DNA from: Ichthyophis bannanicus
Taxonomy: Eukaryota; Chordata; Amphibia; Gymnophiona; Ichthyophiidae
Direction of reading: 5' to 3'
Assembly (NCBI GenBank): GCA_033557465.1
Contig: CM066031.1
Coordinates: forward strand, 170,593,043 to 170,657,042
DNA length: 64,000 nt
Shown: positions 45,358 to 56,158 of the stretch, in pieces
How the letters are laid out: each line of letters begins with the position of its first letter
How positions within the stretch are numbered: position 1 is the first letter of the stretch
The notes under the pieces: model-generated
Told to the model about the DNA's origin: nothing
Seen by the model: only the letters and a program-made list of their open reading frames with translations
Databases searched by the model: none
Made by a program: the position numbers and the translations under genes

Positions 45358-45541
45358 TTTTTATTTTATTTATTTACATTCTCTTATATACCGCGCTATT
45401 CTGCATCAGTGCGGTTTACATTGAACAAACTGAAATTACATTGAACAGGGCATTATAACTTGGAGATAACTATTTTATAGGGAACATGGGCTATGGAGGG
45501 TTAAGTGGCTTGCCCAAGACCACAAGGAGCACCTGTGGGAC
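45358..45541 (-). mobile_element. tRNA-SINE fragment, 5'-truncated (minus)
   Basis: The reverse complement matches 6454-6627: tail 'TGTAAACCGCACTGATGCAG' and the body 'TCCCACAGGTGCTCCTTGTG', ending short of the tRNA-like head. It interrupts DIRS-D within the 'GGGAAGCAT/CTGTGC' sequence, with a CAT overlap on both sides. Confidence 0.8.
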
Positions 45542-45869
45542 ATCTGTGCATAGGGTCCTCTGTGGCAAGGGTGCCCTGAAGGGCATTCCCACCCGGAGGT
45601 GGCACTGGTCTTGCCATCAGTAGAGGGATCTCACCAGCCAGCGAGTGATCCTGACCCTGTCTTAAAGCCTACCCATTGCCTAGGTCCACTGTGAGCACGG
45701 GCACCACTGGGCTGTCTGCACATGTAGGCGGGCTAGGGGTGTGACATGGATGATAGAGGCCATGTAGCCCAGCAGACAGAGGAGGAGGTAAGCTGGCACC
45801 ATTCTGCGGTGTTGGATCTCTCCTGGTAGCTGTTTGAGGCCTTCAGCCCTGCCCTGAGGGAGAAGGGCC
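45542..45869 (-). pseudogene. DIRS-D RT-RNase H linker segment
   Basis: The minus strand carries 'LLGYMASIIHVTPLARLHVQ' (45871-45680), matching 'LLGHMASTVHVTPNARLHM' of DIRS-C/E. It is separated from the RT by the LINE insertion. Confidence 0.7.
45863..45869. repeat. Target-site duplication of CR1-like LINE (left)
   Basis: AAGGGCC is repeated at 47332-47338, and the DIRS sequence reads through when the insert is removed ('GGGAGAAGGGCCCTGGCC'). Confidence 0.65.
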
Positions 45870-47331
45870 AATTTTTAAAAAGGGTTCCAGGGGTGATCCA
45901 GGAAACTACAGACCGGTGAGCCTGATGCCAGTACCAGGGAAAATGGTAGAAACCATCATAAAAAACAAAATTACTCAGCATGTAGATAGTCATGGCCTAA
46001 TGGGAGACAGCCAACATGGCTTTAAACAAGGAAGATCTTGTCTTACTAATCTGTTATGTTTTTTTGAAGGTGTGAATAAACAGGTGGACAAAGGTGAGTC
46101 GGTTGATATAGTGTATGTGGACTTTCAGAAAGCCTTTGACAAGGTCCCTCATCAGAGACTTTTGGCAAAACTAAAGAGTCATGGGATAGGAGGCAGTGTA
46201 CTATTGTGGAACAGGAACTGGTTAAAAGATAGAGAGCAGAGGGTAGGGCTAAATGGCCAATTTTCCCAATGGAGAAAGGTGAATAGTGTGGTACCCCAGG
46301 GATCTGTGCTGGGTCCGCTGCTTTTTGACATTCATAAATGACCTGGAAAAGGGAAAAACGAGTGAGGTTATCAAATTTGCAGATGACACAAAACTATTTA
46401 AAGTTGTTAAAACCCAAGAGGATTGTGGAAAATTGCAAGAGGATCTTGATAAATTGGAAGACTGGGCATCAAAATGGCAGATGAAATTTAATGTGGACAA
46501 GTGCAAAGTTATGCAACTAGGGAAGAACAACCCAAACTATGGTTACACGATGCAAGGTTCCACATTAGGAAACACCACCCAGGAAAAAGATTTAGGCGTC
46601 ATTGTGGATAACATGTTAAAACCCTCTGCCCAGTGTGCAGCGGCGGCCAAGAGAGCAAATAGAATGCTAGGTATCACACGGAAAGGAATGGAAAATAAAA
46701 CAAAAGATATTATAATGCCTCTATATCGTTCCATGGTGAGACCGCACCTTGAATATTGTGTGCAATTCTGGTCTCCGTATCTTAAAAAGGATATAGCGTT
46801 ATTAGAAAAGGTTCAGAGAAGAGCCACCAAACTGGTACAGGGGATGGAAGGATACTCCTATGAAGAAAGGCTAAAAAGGCTAGGGCTCTTTAACCTGGAA
46901 AAGAGACGGCTGAGGGGAGATATGATAGAAGTCTATAAATTAATGAACGGAGTGGAATGGGTAAACGTAGATCGATTGTTTACGTTATCAGAATATAGAA
47001 AGACTAGGGGACATGCAATGAAGCTACAGGGTAAACTATTTACGACTAATAAAAGAAAATATTTTTTCACTCAACGTGTAATCAAACTCTGAAATTTGTT
47101 AGTGTAACTGGGTTTAAAAAAGGTCTGGACAAGTTCCTGGAGGAAATGTCCATAAACCATTATTAAGAAGGTACCCAGGATATCAAAGCTTGACCCAGTA
47201 CAAGCATTGTGGAACCTGTGTCTTTTGTGGAAACTGCTAGGTACATATGACCTAGATTGGCCACTGTTGGAAACAGGATACTGGGCTTGATGGACCTTGG
47301 TCTGACCCAGTATGGCATATCTTATGTTCTT
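45870..47331 (+). mobile_element. CR1-like LINE, 5'-truncated, nested in DIRS-D
   Basis: Starts inside the RT domain and ends 'GGCATATCTTATGTTCTT' at the 3' end, with a 7-bp duplication on each side. The same 3' end, inverted, is at 62057-62100. Orientation is opposite to DIRS-D. Other partial copies lie at 42436-42692 and 54243-54980. Confidence 0.85.
45880..47092 (+). pseudogene. CR1-like reverse transcriptase fragment
   Basis: The frame from about 45880 to 46341 reads 'PGNYRPVSLMPVPGKMVE', 'GFKQGRSCLTNLL', 'VDIVYVDFQKAFDKVPH' (motif A) and 'VVPQGSVLGPLLF'. A frame change near 46320 leads to 46286-47092 with 'KFADDTKLFKVV' (active site), 'WQMKFNVDKCKVM', 'RPHLEYCVQFWSPY' and 'RLKRLGLFNLEKRRLRGDMI'. 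The endonuclease is missing through 5' truncation, and the frame change prevents a full RT. Confidence 0.85.
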
Positions 47332-47338
47332 AAGGGCC

Positions 47339-48376
47339 CTGGCCTGCACCGTGTCCAGCTGAGCACCTATGAACTCCAGGTTTTGGACTGGAGAGAGCTG
47401 TGATTTGGGGTAGTTGATGATAAACCCCAGGTGCTGCAGGAGGAGGATGGTACGCTCTGTGGCCTGGCTGGCCTCTGTGGCTGTACTGCCTCTGAAGAGC
47501 CAGTCGTCCAGAAAAGGGAAGATGAATACCCCTTGTTAGCGCAGGTGTGCGGCTACTACTGCTAGGTATTTTGTGAAGACTCTTGGTGAAGAGGCCAGAC
47601 CGAAGGGAAGTACCCTGTACTGGTAGTGGCCCCCTCCGACCACGAATCTTAGGAATTTCCTGTGAGAGGGGTAGATCAGGATGTGAGTGTAGGCATCCTT
47701 TAGATCCAAGGAGCAAAGCCAGTCTCCCTGGTGGAGGTAGGGCAGCAAAATAAATAAATAACTAAATAAAATTCCAAGGGAGAGTATCCTGAACTTCTCC
47801 CTCACCAGAAACTTGTTTAAGTTGTAGGTCCAGGATAGGCCTGAGGCCCCCAGTTCTTTTGGGAACAAGGAAATATCTGAAGTAGAAGCCCTTTCCCAAT
47901 AGGTGTTGAGGTACAGGCTCCACTGCCTTGTACATGAGTAGACCTACGAGCTCTGAGAGCAAGAGGGTCTGATGAAGGAGAGGCTGCAGTGGCTCTCCTG
48001 GAAAATACCCCAGTGGTGTCTCCTGGAATCAGAGGTGGTAACCCTCCCTTACCTGTTAATTAAAATTACCACCTGAAGTACCCACTGGTCTGCGGTGACC
48101 TCAGCCCACTTGTAGGTGAAGAGTGTCAGACAGTCCCCTGTGGGCTGGAGAGGGTCTCCCGGGGGGAGGGAGGCCCTGCCCTGAAAGTCAAAAGCTCCCT
48201 CCAGGCTGAGCCAGAGCTTGCACTTGCGGCTTTGGGGCTTTTGTCTTCCTGGGCCCGAGTCCCTGGCCTTTAGGCTGGGATCCCTGCTGCTGTTGGCCCA
48301 AGAAGGCTTGGTAGTGGTGGCTTTGGTGAAAAGGCCCTTTCTGCCTTGAGAAAAGTAGCCTTTCCCCCAATGTTTT
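47339..48376 (-). pseudogene. DIRS-D reverse transcriptase
   Basis: Minus frames 48381-48049, 47962-47762, 47868-47536 and 47716-47330 hold 'FYFRYFLVPKRTGGLRP', 'CSLDLKDAYTHILI' and 'LPFGLASSPRVFTK'. The basic Gag tail 'GPHQSHHYQAF' type sequence lies upstream. The xxDD region is frame-shifted. A (AAATAAAT) insertion at about 47747-47768 disrupts the frame within the RT. Confidence 0.7.
48369..48376. repeat. Target-site duplication of L2 (left)
   Basis: AATGTTTT is repeated at 51799-51806, bracketing the L2. Confidence 0.65.
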
Positions 48377-51300
48377 ACCACCTGCTCCTACGGGCACGCC
48401 CGTGCATTCCCAGTCCCCAACATGGCCATCTCTTTGCTCACTATCTCCAGTCTATACCTGCTGTCCAATATCTTCCAAAACACATCTGCCCTTTCACTTT
48501 CCCACAATCAAAATTTCATTCCTATTTTACACAGCATTGGCAGGAAGAACTACACTAGCTCATTCCATGATTCCCCGCATCCACACAGAATTAGAAAATC
48601 CCACCTACTCTATGTTGCTATCAGTAGCCCTACTAAACCTAACCCCACTCCAAAACAGAGTAGTCTCAGATGCGCCCTTATTAATTCACGCTCAGCTCGC
48701 AAAAAATGGCCTGTATTAGCAGATCTAGTTGCGAATCTAAAGCTTGACATACTAATGGTCACTGAATCATGGCTCTCTGACAGAGACACGGTTATAATCA
48801 ACCAACTTATTCCACAAGACTTCTCTATACACCTATGTCATAGAGCTGAACGAAAAGGAGGAGGAGTATTTATTTTAGCACAAACCTCTCTCCAATTCCA
48901 GCTCCTATCCTCCAGGAGTCTTAAACACTTAGATATAGTGACCATAGCCAACAATCACATCACCATTAACCTCATTTATAGAGCCCCTTCATCCCCTACA
49001 GAAGACCTCACCAACATAATAGACTTGGCCTGTAACCCTGAGAGTCCCCAGAAGCCTAATTGGTTAATTGGTGACTTTAACTTATCGTCCCTTCAACCCA
49101 TCCACTCCAGCACCTTTCTCGAGGCCATGGATAATCTTAACTACACACAGTTGGTCGACGCCCCCACCCACCTTAAGGGTAATACTCTCGACCTCATCTT
49201 CGCCCCTAGGTCCGAGGCGAAATACAATCCCCAACTCACATCCACCCCGGTGCCATGGTCCGACCACAATCTCCTCACCTTCCAACTTCCTTCTCATCAA
49301 CCTCATGCCCCACCTTCCCCCACAGAAACAGCCCCCAAAAAAAAGGCCTTCCACTCCAGACCTTTGAATATGGAAGAGTTTGTCAATAAGGTCCTTCCAG
49401 CGCTCCAACAGCCTGAATCAAATCTAGATGATATGACTGACCTATGGAACAACACTTTGAAGTCATGCTCACAACCTCCCCCCTCAATTATGACCACTAC
49501 CCCCAATCACCCTCCGAAGATCAGAAAACAAGCTCCATGGTATTCCGCCGAGCTGAAATCATCCCTTCTGCTCCTAAGGAGGCATGAAAGAAAATGGCGC
49601 CACTCCCGCTCCACTGAAGATCAAGCATCTTATAACATCCTCTTGAAGCAGCACAGGGAGCTTATAGCCGAAAAAGGGAGAGAATACCACACCGATCTTC
49701 TCCTCCGCTCGATCAACAAACCACGAGACCTCTTCAACATAGTCAAAGCCCTTACCAAAGCCACACCTGCGCCCCAAACAGACACAATTCATCCGCAATT
49801 ATATTCTAGCTACCTCCAGTCCAAAACCCTTACAACAAATGCTGTCATTAGCCCTATGCCTAACCTCTTACCTATCTCGCAGTCTTCTCTTATAGAATTC
49901 ATCCCCCCAGCAGAGAGATATATTTCTGACCTTATCTCTTCGATCAACACTACTACAGCACCTAATGACCCATGTCCAGCCTACTGGATCAGGACGCTGC
50001 GCAAAGAACTCAGTCCTACCCTAGCTCACATCATGAAGCTATCTTTTGCATCTGGAGTTTTCCCTACCTCACTTAAACAAACTTCCATCCGTCCTCTCCT
50101 CAAAAACAATCGTCTTGATTCTTCCAAAGCGGAATCATATCGCCCAATTTCAAGCATACCTCTACTGTCTAAACTCATTGAAAAAGTTGTTCAAATACAG
50201 ATGCAACAACACATTGATACAACAGCCCCTCTTGACCCTTATCAACACGGATTCCGGGAAGCACACGGCATTGAATCATTACTCACCATTCTTTCTAACA
50301 CGTTATCCAGAGGCATAGACAACATCGAAGATGGCTTCATTCTAATCTTCCTCGATATAGCCGCAGCTTTAGACTCTGTCAACCATGATTTACTTCTCTC
50401 CAGACTTCAAGAAAAAGGAATTCAAGGACTTGCATGGAACTGGTGCAAATCTTATCTATCTAACCGTCTGCAATACGTCCGAGTAGGACCATCAACATCT
50501 GAGCCTTTCCAGCAACAGCAGGGAGTCTCTCAAGGTTCCTCCCTATCTGCCCTACTTTTTAACATCTATATGCAGCCGATTTGCAACATTATCCGTTCAT
50601 TTGGCATCCTCAGCCTTATCTACGCAGATGACGTCCTACTGTTCACCCCGGTTAAAATTATGCATCCTGACACCTCCAAACTAGTCGACTGCTTCAATGC
50701 AATTACTGAGTGGCTCTTGTCCCAGAATTTGAGGATAAATTTCAAGAAGATGGAGGTCTTATTTATCTCCAGGAACAAGAACTTCTCCCCTCCCGCCACA
50801 TTGAAAGTACGCGATGCAGAACTCCCATGCAGATCTGCCATACGGTATTTGGGAGTCACACTCGATAACCAATTTAACTTTAAAGAGCATATCAAGAACA
50901 TAACCAAATCCGTCTACAACAAAATTTCAACTTTAAGGCACCTTAAACCCCTATTAACACCTCAAGACTTCAGAACTATCTTCCAAGCATTGGTAATCCC
51001 TCATTTTGATTACGCGAACATAATCCTTCATGGTCTCCCTAAGAGCACCCTTAACCCGCTCCAAATGGCCATGAATGCAGCAGCACGCATTCTAAGCGGC
51101 ACTGCCAGAAATGAGCACATTACGCCCATATTGATGGAACTCCATTGGCTACCGCTGCACAGTAGACTCACTTATAAAGCTCTACTGATAACCTTCAAGG
51201 CCATTAACCAATTGTCTCCGTCATCCATCTCAGCACTCCTCACAATCAATCCTAACATCAGACTGAGAAGATCAGCAACCGCCAACTCCCTTACTATCCC

Positions 51301-51798
51301 CCGGGAATCCATAAAGAGTAACCAACTAACCAGGAACAGAGCCTTTACATTCTACGCCCCAAGAATCTGGAACAGCCTCCCTCCACACCTCCGTGCCATT
51401 AGAGACCTTCCCCAATTCAGAAAAGCTTTAAAGCATCATTTATTCCTCCTTCATTTCTCTCACCTAATTAACCCCCCTCCACACTAACATCTGATCATCC
51501 ATTCCTTACTCTCACAACCTGCCTCTGAACCAAGAATATACCTAAATATCTCGTCAGGTACATCTCACTGATCTCACATCCCTACACTATTAATTCAACC
51601 TGTAAATATGTAAATAGTTCATATTCATATTTTAGCTTATCCTCCCGTTCAACCCAAGTTTATTATCCCTGTTACAATGTAAGCATTGATATCACTGTTC
51701 TGATGTAATGCAAATGTTATGTTTGATGTAAACCGCACTGACTTTGAATAGCGCGGTATATAAGAATGGATAAATAAATAAAAATAAATAAATAAATA
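48377..51798 (+). mobile_element. L2-clade LINE, near full-length, nested in DIRS-D
   Basis: Bounded by an 8-bp duplication, with a single long ORF (48422-51487) and a short 3' UTR with 'ATGTAAACCGCACTGACTTT' and a (AAAT)n tail (51770-51798), as is typical of L2. The tail is shared with the SINEs in this window. The 5' UTR is only about 45 bp, so the extreme 5' end could be missing. Confidence 0.9.
48422..51487 (+). CDS. L2 ORF2: endonuclease-reverse transcriptase (1021 codons)
   Basis: An uninterrupted frame. Residues about 80-290 are an AP-like endonuclease: 'LMVTESWLSD', 'GDFNLSS' (about 217) and 'PWSDHNLL' (about 278). RT follows from about 500: 'SYRPISSIPLLSKLIEKVV' (about 572), motif A 'FLDIAAALDSVNHDLL' (about 643), 'GVSQGSSLSALLF' and active site 'YADDVLLF' (about 733). 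The C-terminus has 'ELHWLPLHSRLTYKALL' (about 907) and 'RIWNSLPPHLRAI'. It lacks ORF1, like many L2 copies. The protein would nick target DNA and reverse transcribe L2 (and SINE) RNA in the nucleus. Motif A has Leu where Phe is usual ('AALD'). The start is the first ATG; conserved sequence begins some 70 codons later, so the true start could be downstream. Confidence 0.93.
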   Translation: MAISLLTISSLYLLSNIFQNTSALSLSHNQNFIPILHSIGRKNYTSSFHDSPHPHRIRKSHLLYVAISSPTKPNPTPKQSSLRCALINSRSARKKWPVLADLVANLKLDILMVTESWLSDRDTVIINQLIPQDFSIHLCHRAERKGGGVFILAQTSLQFQLLSSRSLKHLDIVTIANNHITINLIYRAPSSPTEDLTNIIDLACNPESPQKPNWLIGDFNLSSLQPIHSSTFLEAMDNLNYTQLVDAPTHLKGNTLDLIFAPRSEAKYNPQLTSTPVPWSDHNLLTFQLPSHQPHAPPSPTETAPKKKAFHSRPLNMEEFVNKVLPALQQPESNLDDMTDLWNNTLKSCSQPPPSIMTTTPNHPPKIRKQAPWYSAELKSSLLLLRRHERKWRHSRSTEDQASYNILLKQHRELIAEKGREYHTDLLLRSINKPRDLFNIVKALTKATPAPQTDTIHPQLYSSYLQSKTLTTNAVISPMPNLLPISQSSLIEFIPPAERYISDLISSINTTTAPNDPCPAYWIRTLRKELSPTLAHIMKLSFASGVFPTSLKQTSIRPLLKNNRLDSSKAESYRPISSIPLLSKLIEKVVQIQMQQHIDTTAPLDPYQHGFREAHGIESLLTILSNTLSRGIDNIEDGFILIFLDIAAALDSVNHDLLLSRLQEKGIQGLAWNWCKSYLSNRLQYVRVGPSTSEPFQQQQGVSQGSSLSALLFNIYMQPICNIIRSFGILSLIYADDVLLFTPVKIMHPDTSKLVDCFNAITEWLLSQNLRINFKKMEVLFISRNKNFSPPATLKVRDAELPCRSAIRYLGVTLDNQFNFKEHIKNITKSVYNKISTLRHLKPLLTPQDFRTIFQALVIPHFDYANIILHGLPKSTLNPLQMAMNAAARILSGTARNEHITPILMELHWLPLHSRLTYKALLITFKAINQLSPSSISALLTINPNIRLRRSATANSLTIPRESIKSNQLTRNRAFTFYAPRIWNSLPPHLRAIRDLPQFRKALKHHLFLLHFSHLINPPPH

Positions 51799-53530
51799 AA
51801 TGTTTTCCTTTGGGGAAGGGCAGAGATCTTCTCTGAGAGCTTCTGCCATGTCACCACCTCGGCCTCTATCTCAGCCGCTTTGTCAGCCATAGGCTTTCCA
51901 AACAAGTTCTCCCCAGTGCAGGGCATGTCCAGCAGATTTTCCTGAACCCACTGCTCGAGGTCCAAGGTCTGCAGCCAGGCACCGATGCCTGCAGCCGCAG
52001 CCCGGGCTGCAGACTCAAAACCATCGTAGGCAGCCTGGGACAAGAACTTGGAACAGTTCCAGATGGCGGTGTCTAGGATCTGGAACCATTGAAGGGGTTC
52101 CCCAGCGAGCCCCGCTAAGAAACCAGTGAGCTCTTGAATGAGGCCCTTTAGGTACATGCCAATGAAAAGCTCATAGGCCTGTATCCGGCAGCTCAGCATG
52201 GATCCCTGGAAGCACTTGTGCCCTAGGGCATCGAGAGCTCTGGTGTCTCTGCTTGAGGGGACAAAAGAATAATTCTTCTGGCTCTTCAGCTTTTGCATCA
52301 AGGACTCCACCACCATGGAAATGTGTGGGAGTTCGGACTTCTGGAAGCCCGGGCTCTTCTTGATATGGTAGATAACATCGAGGCATCGGCTGACCACCAG
52401 CACCGAGACGGGGTTTCCCACATCTGCAGAAGCCACTCGAGGATGGGTTTCACCGACACCGACAGAGCCTTCTTTGGCAGGGACTCATTCTGGAGGATCT
52501 CCAGTTCTTTGGTGCACGGGTCCTCCTCCGACTTGGTCAGGACTGAGAGGATCCAGGCCATGTCCCGGACGAAGTTGTGGAAGGCCATGTCCTCAGGTGG
52601 GGAATAGTGCCGGGGCTCCAGGGGAGATGGCTCCGAGGGGATGTCTCGGGAGAGGCCTTGATGTTGGTCTCCCAGTTGGAGCTGGAGGGTGTCGAGGAGT
52701 CTGAGGCTCGGAACTCCTGTGCCTCGAGACCTGCTCCGAGGAATCGCGATCCCCCGATGGGTCCTGGGTCAGACTCCCAGAAACTAGCTGGGGAGGACTG
52801 GATACCCGAGGATCGGGACCGGGACCTTGATCGGTGCAGAGGGCTCGCCCGAGGACGGTGGTGCTCAGGGCCCAGCTCGACTCTCGGGGACGCCACTGCA
52901 GTCAGGGGCCCGGTTGTCGGGGCAGATGATGCGGACCAATCTGACATCATTGCCTGCTGCATGGCCAGGAGGGCAGAGATATTCTGCTCCAGGGCTGCCA
53001 TTCTGGCCTCGATGCCAGAAGGTTCCGCAGCCTTCGGCGAGGGGACAGAGGTTCTCAGGCCTAGAGCCGGCACTCTCTTGAGTGCATCCTCGACGAGAAC
53101 CACGGCCTCAGTGAGCCTCGCAAGGTCACCGCCGGCCAAGGACTCCTTCCTAGAGACCTTAGGGGGGGGCACTGCTCAGAGTCATCCGAGTCCCGCCGCG
53201 GGACCTTACCAACTTTCTCTGGTGGAACCTCGACTGGTTTTGAGGATTTTTTTCTTTTTCTTTCCAGGTTCCGATGTCTTTACGGAGGAGCCACCACTGT
53301 GGGACTCCGAAGACGCCTGGGCCTCACGAGAGGTGCTCCCCTTGGGGCTCAGCATCGGGGAAACTGGGGCTGAACCAGACTGTGGGAACATCTTCTCCTT
53401 CAGCTCCGACCTTTTCTTGTTGTTTTTTTTGTTGGTTATCGAAGTCATGGTCTGGACCGAGGCAGTGCAAGCAGCAGTCGTGGGTGTCCATAACATAAGA
53501 TTTGACTGCAGCAGTCACATTTTTTGAAGC
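51799..53530 (-). pseudogene. DIRS-D gag, main part
   Basis: Fragments 53849-53324, 53172-52537, 52588-52298 and 52436-51799. Recognisable blocks are the N-terminal 'DTHDCCLHCLGPDHD' type segment near 53440, a Ser/Pro-rich linker, 'FVRDMAWILSV', 'GFQKSELPHISMVVESLMQK', 'LDALGHKCFQGSMLSCRIQA' and 'WVQENLLDMPCTGENLFGKP'. The L2 insertion cuts it at 51799. A 316-codon plus-strand frame (52577-53527) is an antisense shadow. Confidence 0.75.
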
Positions 53531-53799
53531 CACTGGGAGACATGGTGGGATACACCCAGGTAGGGTTGATGACCCCTGGGCGAAAAAGGGCATGAACGCC
53601 TGTCGAGGTAAGCCTTGACAAAAAAAGGAGAGAGCTGAGGATGGCGCTGGGATGGTGCCGGCTCGAGGCGGGAAGAGGAACCGGTACACAAGCCGGAAAA
53701 CAAAACAAGTTGTAAGATAATTTGTAAAGGATTTTTCTGCGGACACAGGACAAGTGTCCACTGGAATCCGCGAAAAAAAGGAGACTGAGCAAGATGGCA

Positions 53800-53950
53800 C
53801 CCTTGGGCGGGAAGGGGACAATGTATGTGGTAGCATTCCCAAATCCCAAAGGCTTTCTTTGAAAGCTGGGGAAATGCTCCGCGCGGGCTCTGTTGGCGCC
53901 GACATCACCCGTATGTGAGGACTGACTTCCTGCTTGTTTCTGGAGAAAAA
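53800..53950. repeat. DIRS-D 5' terminal inverted repeat
   Basis: Contains 'GGGCGGGAAGGGGACA', 'GAAAGCTGGGGAAATGCTCC', 'CCGTATGTGAGGACTGACTT' and 'CTGCTTGTTTCTGGAGAAA', complementary to the left terminus at 43100-43280. Confidence 0.75.
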
Positions 53951-54242
53951 AAGCACACCAAAATGTGCAGTCACATAGAACTAGTCAGAAAACAGAGGCA
54001 GTAAAGTGGTGAGAAGGAAACCACAGCACTAGAGGGCAGGAGCTGGGTAGGATACACACTGACAAAACAGAAATACATACAAAACAATAAAAAAACAAAC
54101 AATAAGCTAGATACTGAACAGGCACAGGAAAATACCTGAACAGAGCATACAAAGTTAGCTGAAGCTTGCAACGAGGGTGTTCACAGAACCAGGAACCATT
54201 AGCAAACCGAATCACGCATAATATTCAAGGTGCAGTGGCACC
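53951..54242. other. Unassigned flank
   Basis: No gene or element recognised. Confidence 0.4.
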
Positions 54243-54980
54243 ATGGAGCAACACAGAAGAATTATAATATCCTTGGTTTTATTCTCCATTCTTTTCCTTA
54301 ACATTCATAGCATTCTATTTGCTTTCTTGGCCACCGCTGCACACTGGGAAGAGGATTTCAATATATTATCCATAATAATGCCTAGATTCTTTTCCTGGGA
54401 GGTGTTTCCTAATGTGGAACTTTGCATCATGCAACCATATTTCGGGTTCTTCTTCCCTACATGCATAACTTTGCACTTGTCCACATTACATTTCATCTGC
54501 CATTTGAATATCCAGACTCCCAATTTCTCAAAGTCCTCTTGCAATTTTTCACAATCCTCTTATGTTTTAACAACTTTGAATAATTTTGTATTATCCTCAG
54601 ATTTGATCATCTCACTCATTGTTCCAATTTCCAGGTAATTTATGAATATCTTAAAGCAGCAGGCCCAGCACAGATCCCTGGAGTACTCCACTATTCACCT
54701 TTCTCCATTTTGAAAATTGGCCATATAACACTACTCTTTATTTTCTATCGTTTAACCAGTTCCCAGTCCACAAGAGTATACTGTCTCCAATCCCATGACT
54801 TTTTAATTTCCTCAGGAGTCTCTCATGAGGGATCTTGTCAAAGGCTTTCTGAAAATCCAGATATCAACCCGCTCACCTTTATCTACCTGTTTATTCACAA
54901 TTTCAAAAACATACAGCAGATTAGTAAGGCAAGACTTTCCTTGGCTAAATCCATGTTAGCTTTGTTCCATTAAACCTTGT
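54243..54980 (-). repeat. CR1-like LINE fragment (minus)
   Basis: The minus strand carries 'WQMKCNVDKCKVMHVGKKN' and 'STLGNTSQEKNLGIIMDN', homologous to 46470-46680. The RT active-site area is also present. It is more diverged than the 45870 copy, with stops. Confidence 0.8.
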
Positions 54981-54984
54981 GTTC

Positions 54985-55245
54985 AGTAAAAGATAGTTAC
55001 TCACTTGTAGCAAGTGTTCTCTATGGACAACAGGGATAAGTCCTCACATATGGGTGACATCACCAACGGAGCCCCATGTCAGAAAACTCCCCAGCTTCTA
55101 TTGAAAGCTTTTGGGAGGCTCCACCGCACCTGCCTTTCCGCCTGCCGCAGCACCATCTTCTCCAGTATGATAACAAAGCTGTAGCAGAAGACAACTCCTT
55201 TGGGAGGTGGGAGGGTTGAGGACTTATTCCTGCTGTCCATAGAGA
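54985..55245. repeat. Isolated DIRS terminal/ICR fragment
   Basis: Reads 'GTTACTCACTTGTAGCAAGTG', then 'TCCTCACATATGGGTGACAT', and later 'GAGGACTTATTCCTGCTGTCC', i.e. a DIRS left terminus plus the first half of an ICR with no coding part. Its sequence differs from the other families here. Confidence 0.65.
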
Positions 55246-55671
55246 ATACATGCACCCACTCCGAAGACTTCCTCGAAGCACTCAATGAATTAGGTTACAA
55301 ACAGATGATGCCCCTACCCATTTAAAAGGAAATACACTGGACTTTGTCTTCGGTCCTCTACCAACCATATGCCCAAACTACAACCCCGACCTAATCATCA
55401 CTCCAGTCCCATGGATCAACCACAGCTTAATTAAATTCCTGATGCCCATGAATCAAGGTCTCAACACTCCTCGGAAGACAACGGATGCTTCCTCAGGACT
55501 CACAGGACGATTTTGGTTCTTCAACAAAGAGGAAATCATCGACAAAGTCCTACCAAACCTCAGTTTGGCATCGCCCAACCTCGACTCGCTGATATCCACC
55601 TGGAACAACAGCTTTACCTCCTTCGCACGTCTACCTGCCTCAAATAAGCAACCAGGAAGAAGAAAGTCCGC
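55246..55671 (+). pseudogene. Second L2 LINE, part 1 (endonuclease region)
   Basis: A frame reads 'PTHLKGNTLDFVFGP', 'ITPVPWINHSLIKF' and 'PNLDSLISTWNNSFTSFARL', colinear with residues about 245-370 of the intact L2 (SDH there is INH here, so a catalytic Asp is lost). It is interrupted at 'GRRKSAP' by DIRS-E. Confidence 0.8.
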
Positions 55672-55842
55672 ACCTGTAACAGGTGTTCTCCAGGAGCAGC
55701 AGGAATCAGTCCTCACATATGGGTGACATCGACGTTGATGGAGCCCCCACGGAGCATTTCCCCAGCTTTCTATGAAAGCCTTTGGGAATACTGCACGCAT
55801 GCGCGGTCCCCTTCCCGCCTAAAGGTGCCATCTTGCTCAGTC
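55672..55842. repeat. DIRS-E left inverted terminal repeat
   Basis: From 'CACCTGTAACAGGTGTTCTCC' (the usual outermost 'GAAAGAGTAGTTACT' is absent at this junction) to 'GCCATCTTGCTCAGTC'. It is complementary to 61253-61407 over about 150 bp. Confidence 0.85.
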
Positions 55843-55924
55843 AAATGACATAGCTAAAAAACAGCACACAAAAATGTAAAATAAACTATGTACAATTGCA
55901 ACTCCCAGGGGAGGAGGGAGGGTA

Positions 55925-56025
55925 GTAAGGACTGATTCCTGCTGCTCCTGGAGAACACCTGTTACAGGTGAGTAACTACTCTTTCTCCAGGACCAAGCAG
56001 GAAGTCAGTCCTCACATATGGGTGA
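55925..56025. repeat. DIRS-E internal complementary region
   Basis: 'GCTCCTGGAGAACACCTGTT' (complement of the left end) is followed by 'TCTTTCTCCAGGACCAAGC' (complement of the right end). Confidence 0.85.
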
Positions 56026-56158
56026 CTCCCAAGCTCTGGGCTACCAGGGAACCCAGGCTGAACAAGAGAACTCCCTCTAGTCCCAGCATCAAAGAAAGGC
56101 TTTTCACTGAAAGAACTTCCACCGGTAGCCCAACGGAGGGCTGGAGGGCAGGAGTTGC

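Larger units (their letters stand above)
43100..53950 (-). mobile_element. DIRS-D: DIRS element split by three nested insertions
   Basis: Both termini are present: the left opens 'GTAGTTACTCACCTGTAA' and the right ends 'TGCTTGTTTCTGGAGAAA'. On the minus strand the order is Gag (53530-51799 and 48368-48049), RT-RH (48049-47339 and 45862-44626), YR (44538-43568), ICR (43350-43452). Subtracting the SINE (45358-45541), CR1-like LINE (45870-47331) and L2 (48377-51798) leaves a unit of about 5.8 kb, the length of DIRS-E. All ORFs are broken. Confidence 0.88.

Noticed and set aside
52577..53527. 316-codon plus-strand frame
   Set aside because: Antisense shadow of the GC-rich DIRS-D gag; no recognisable domain.
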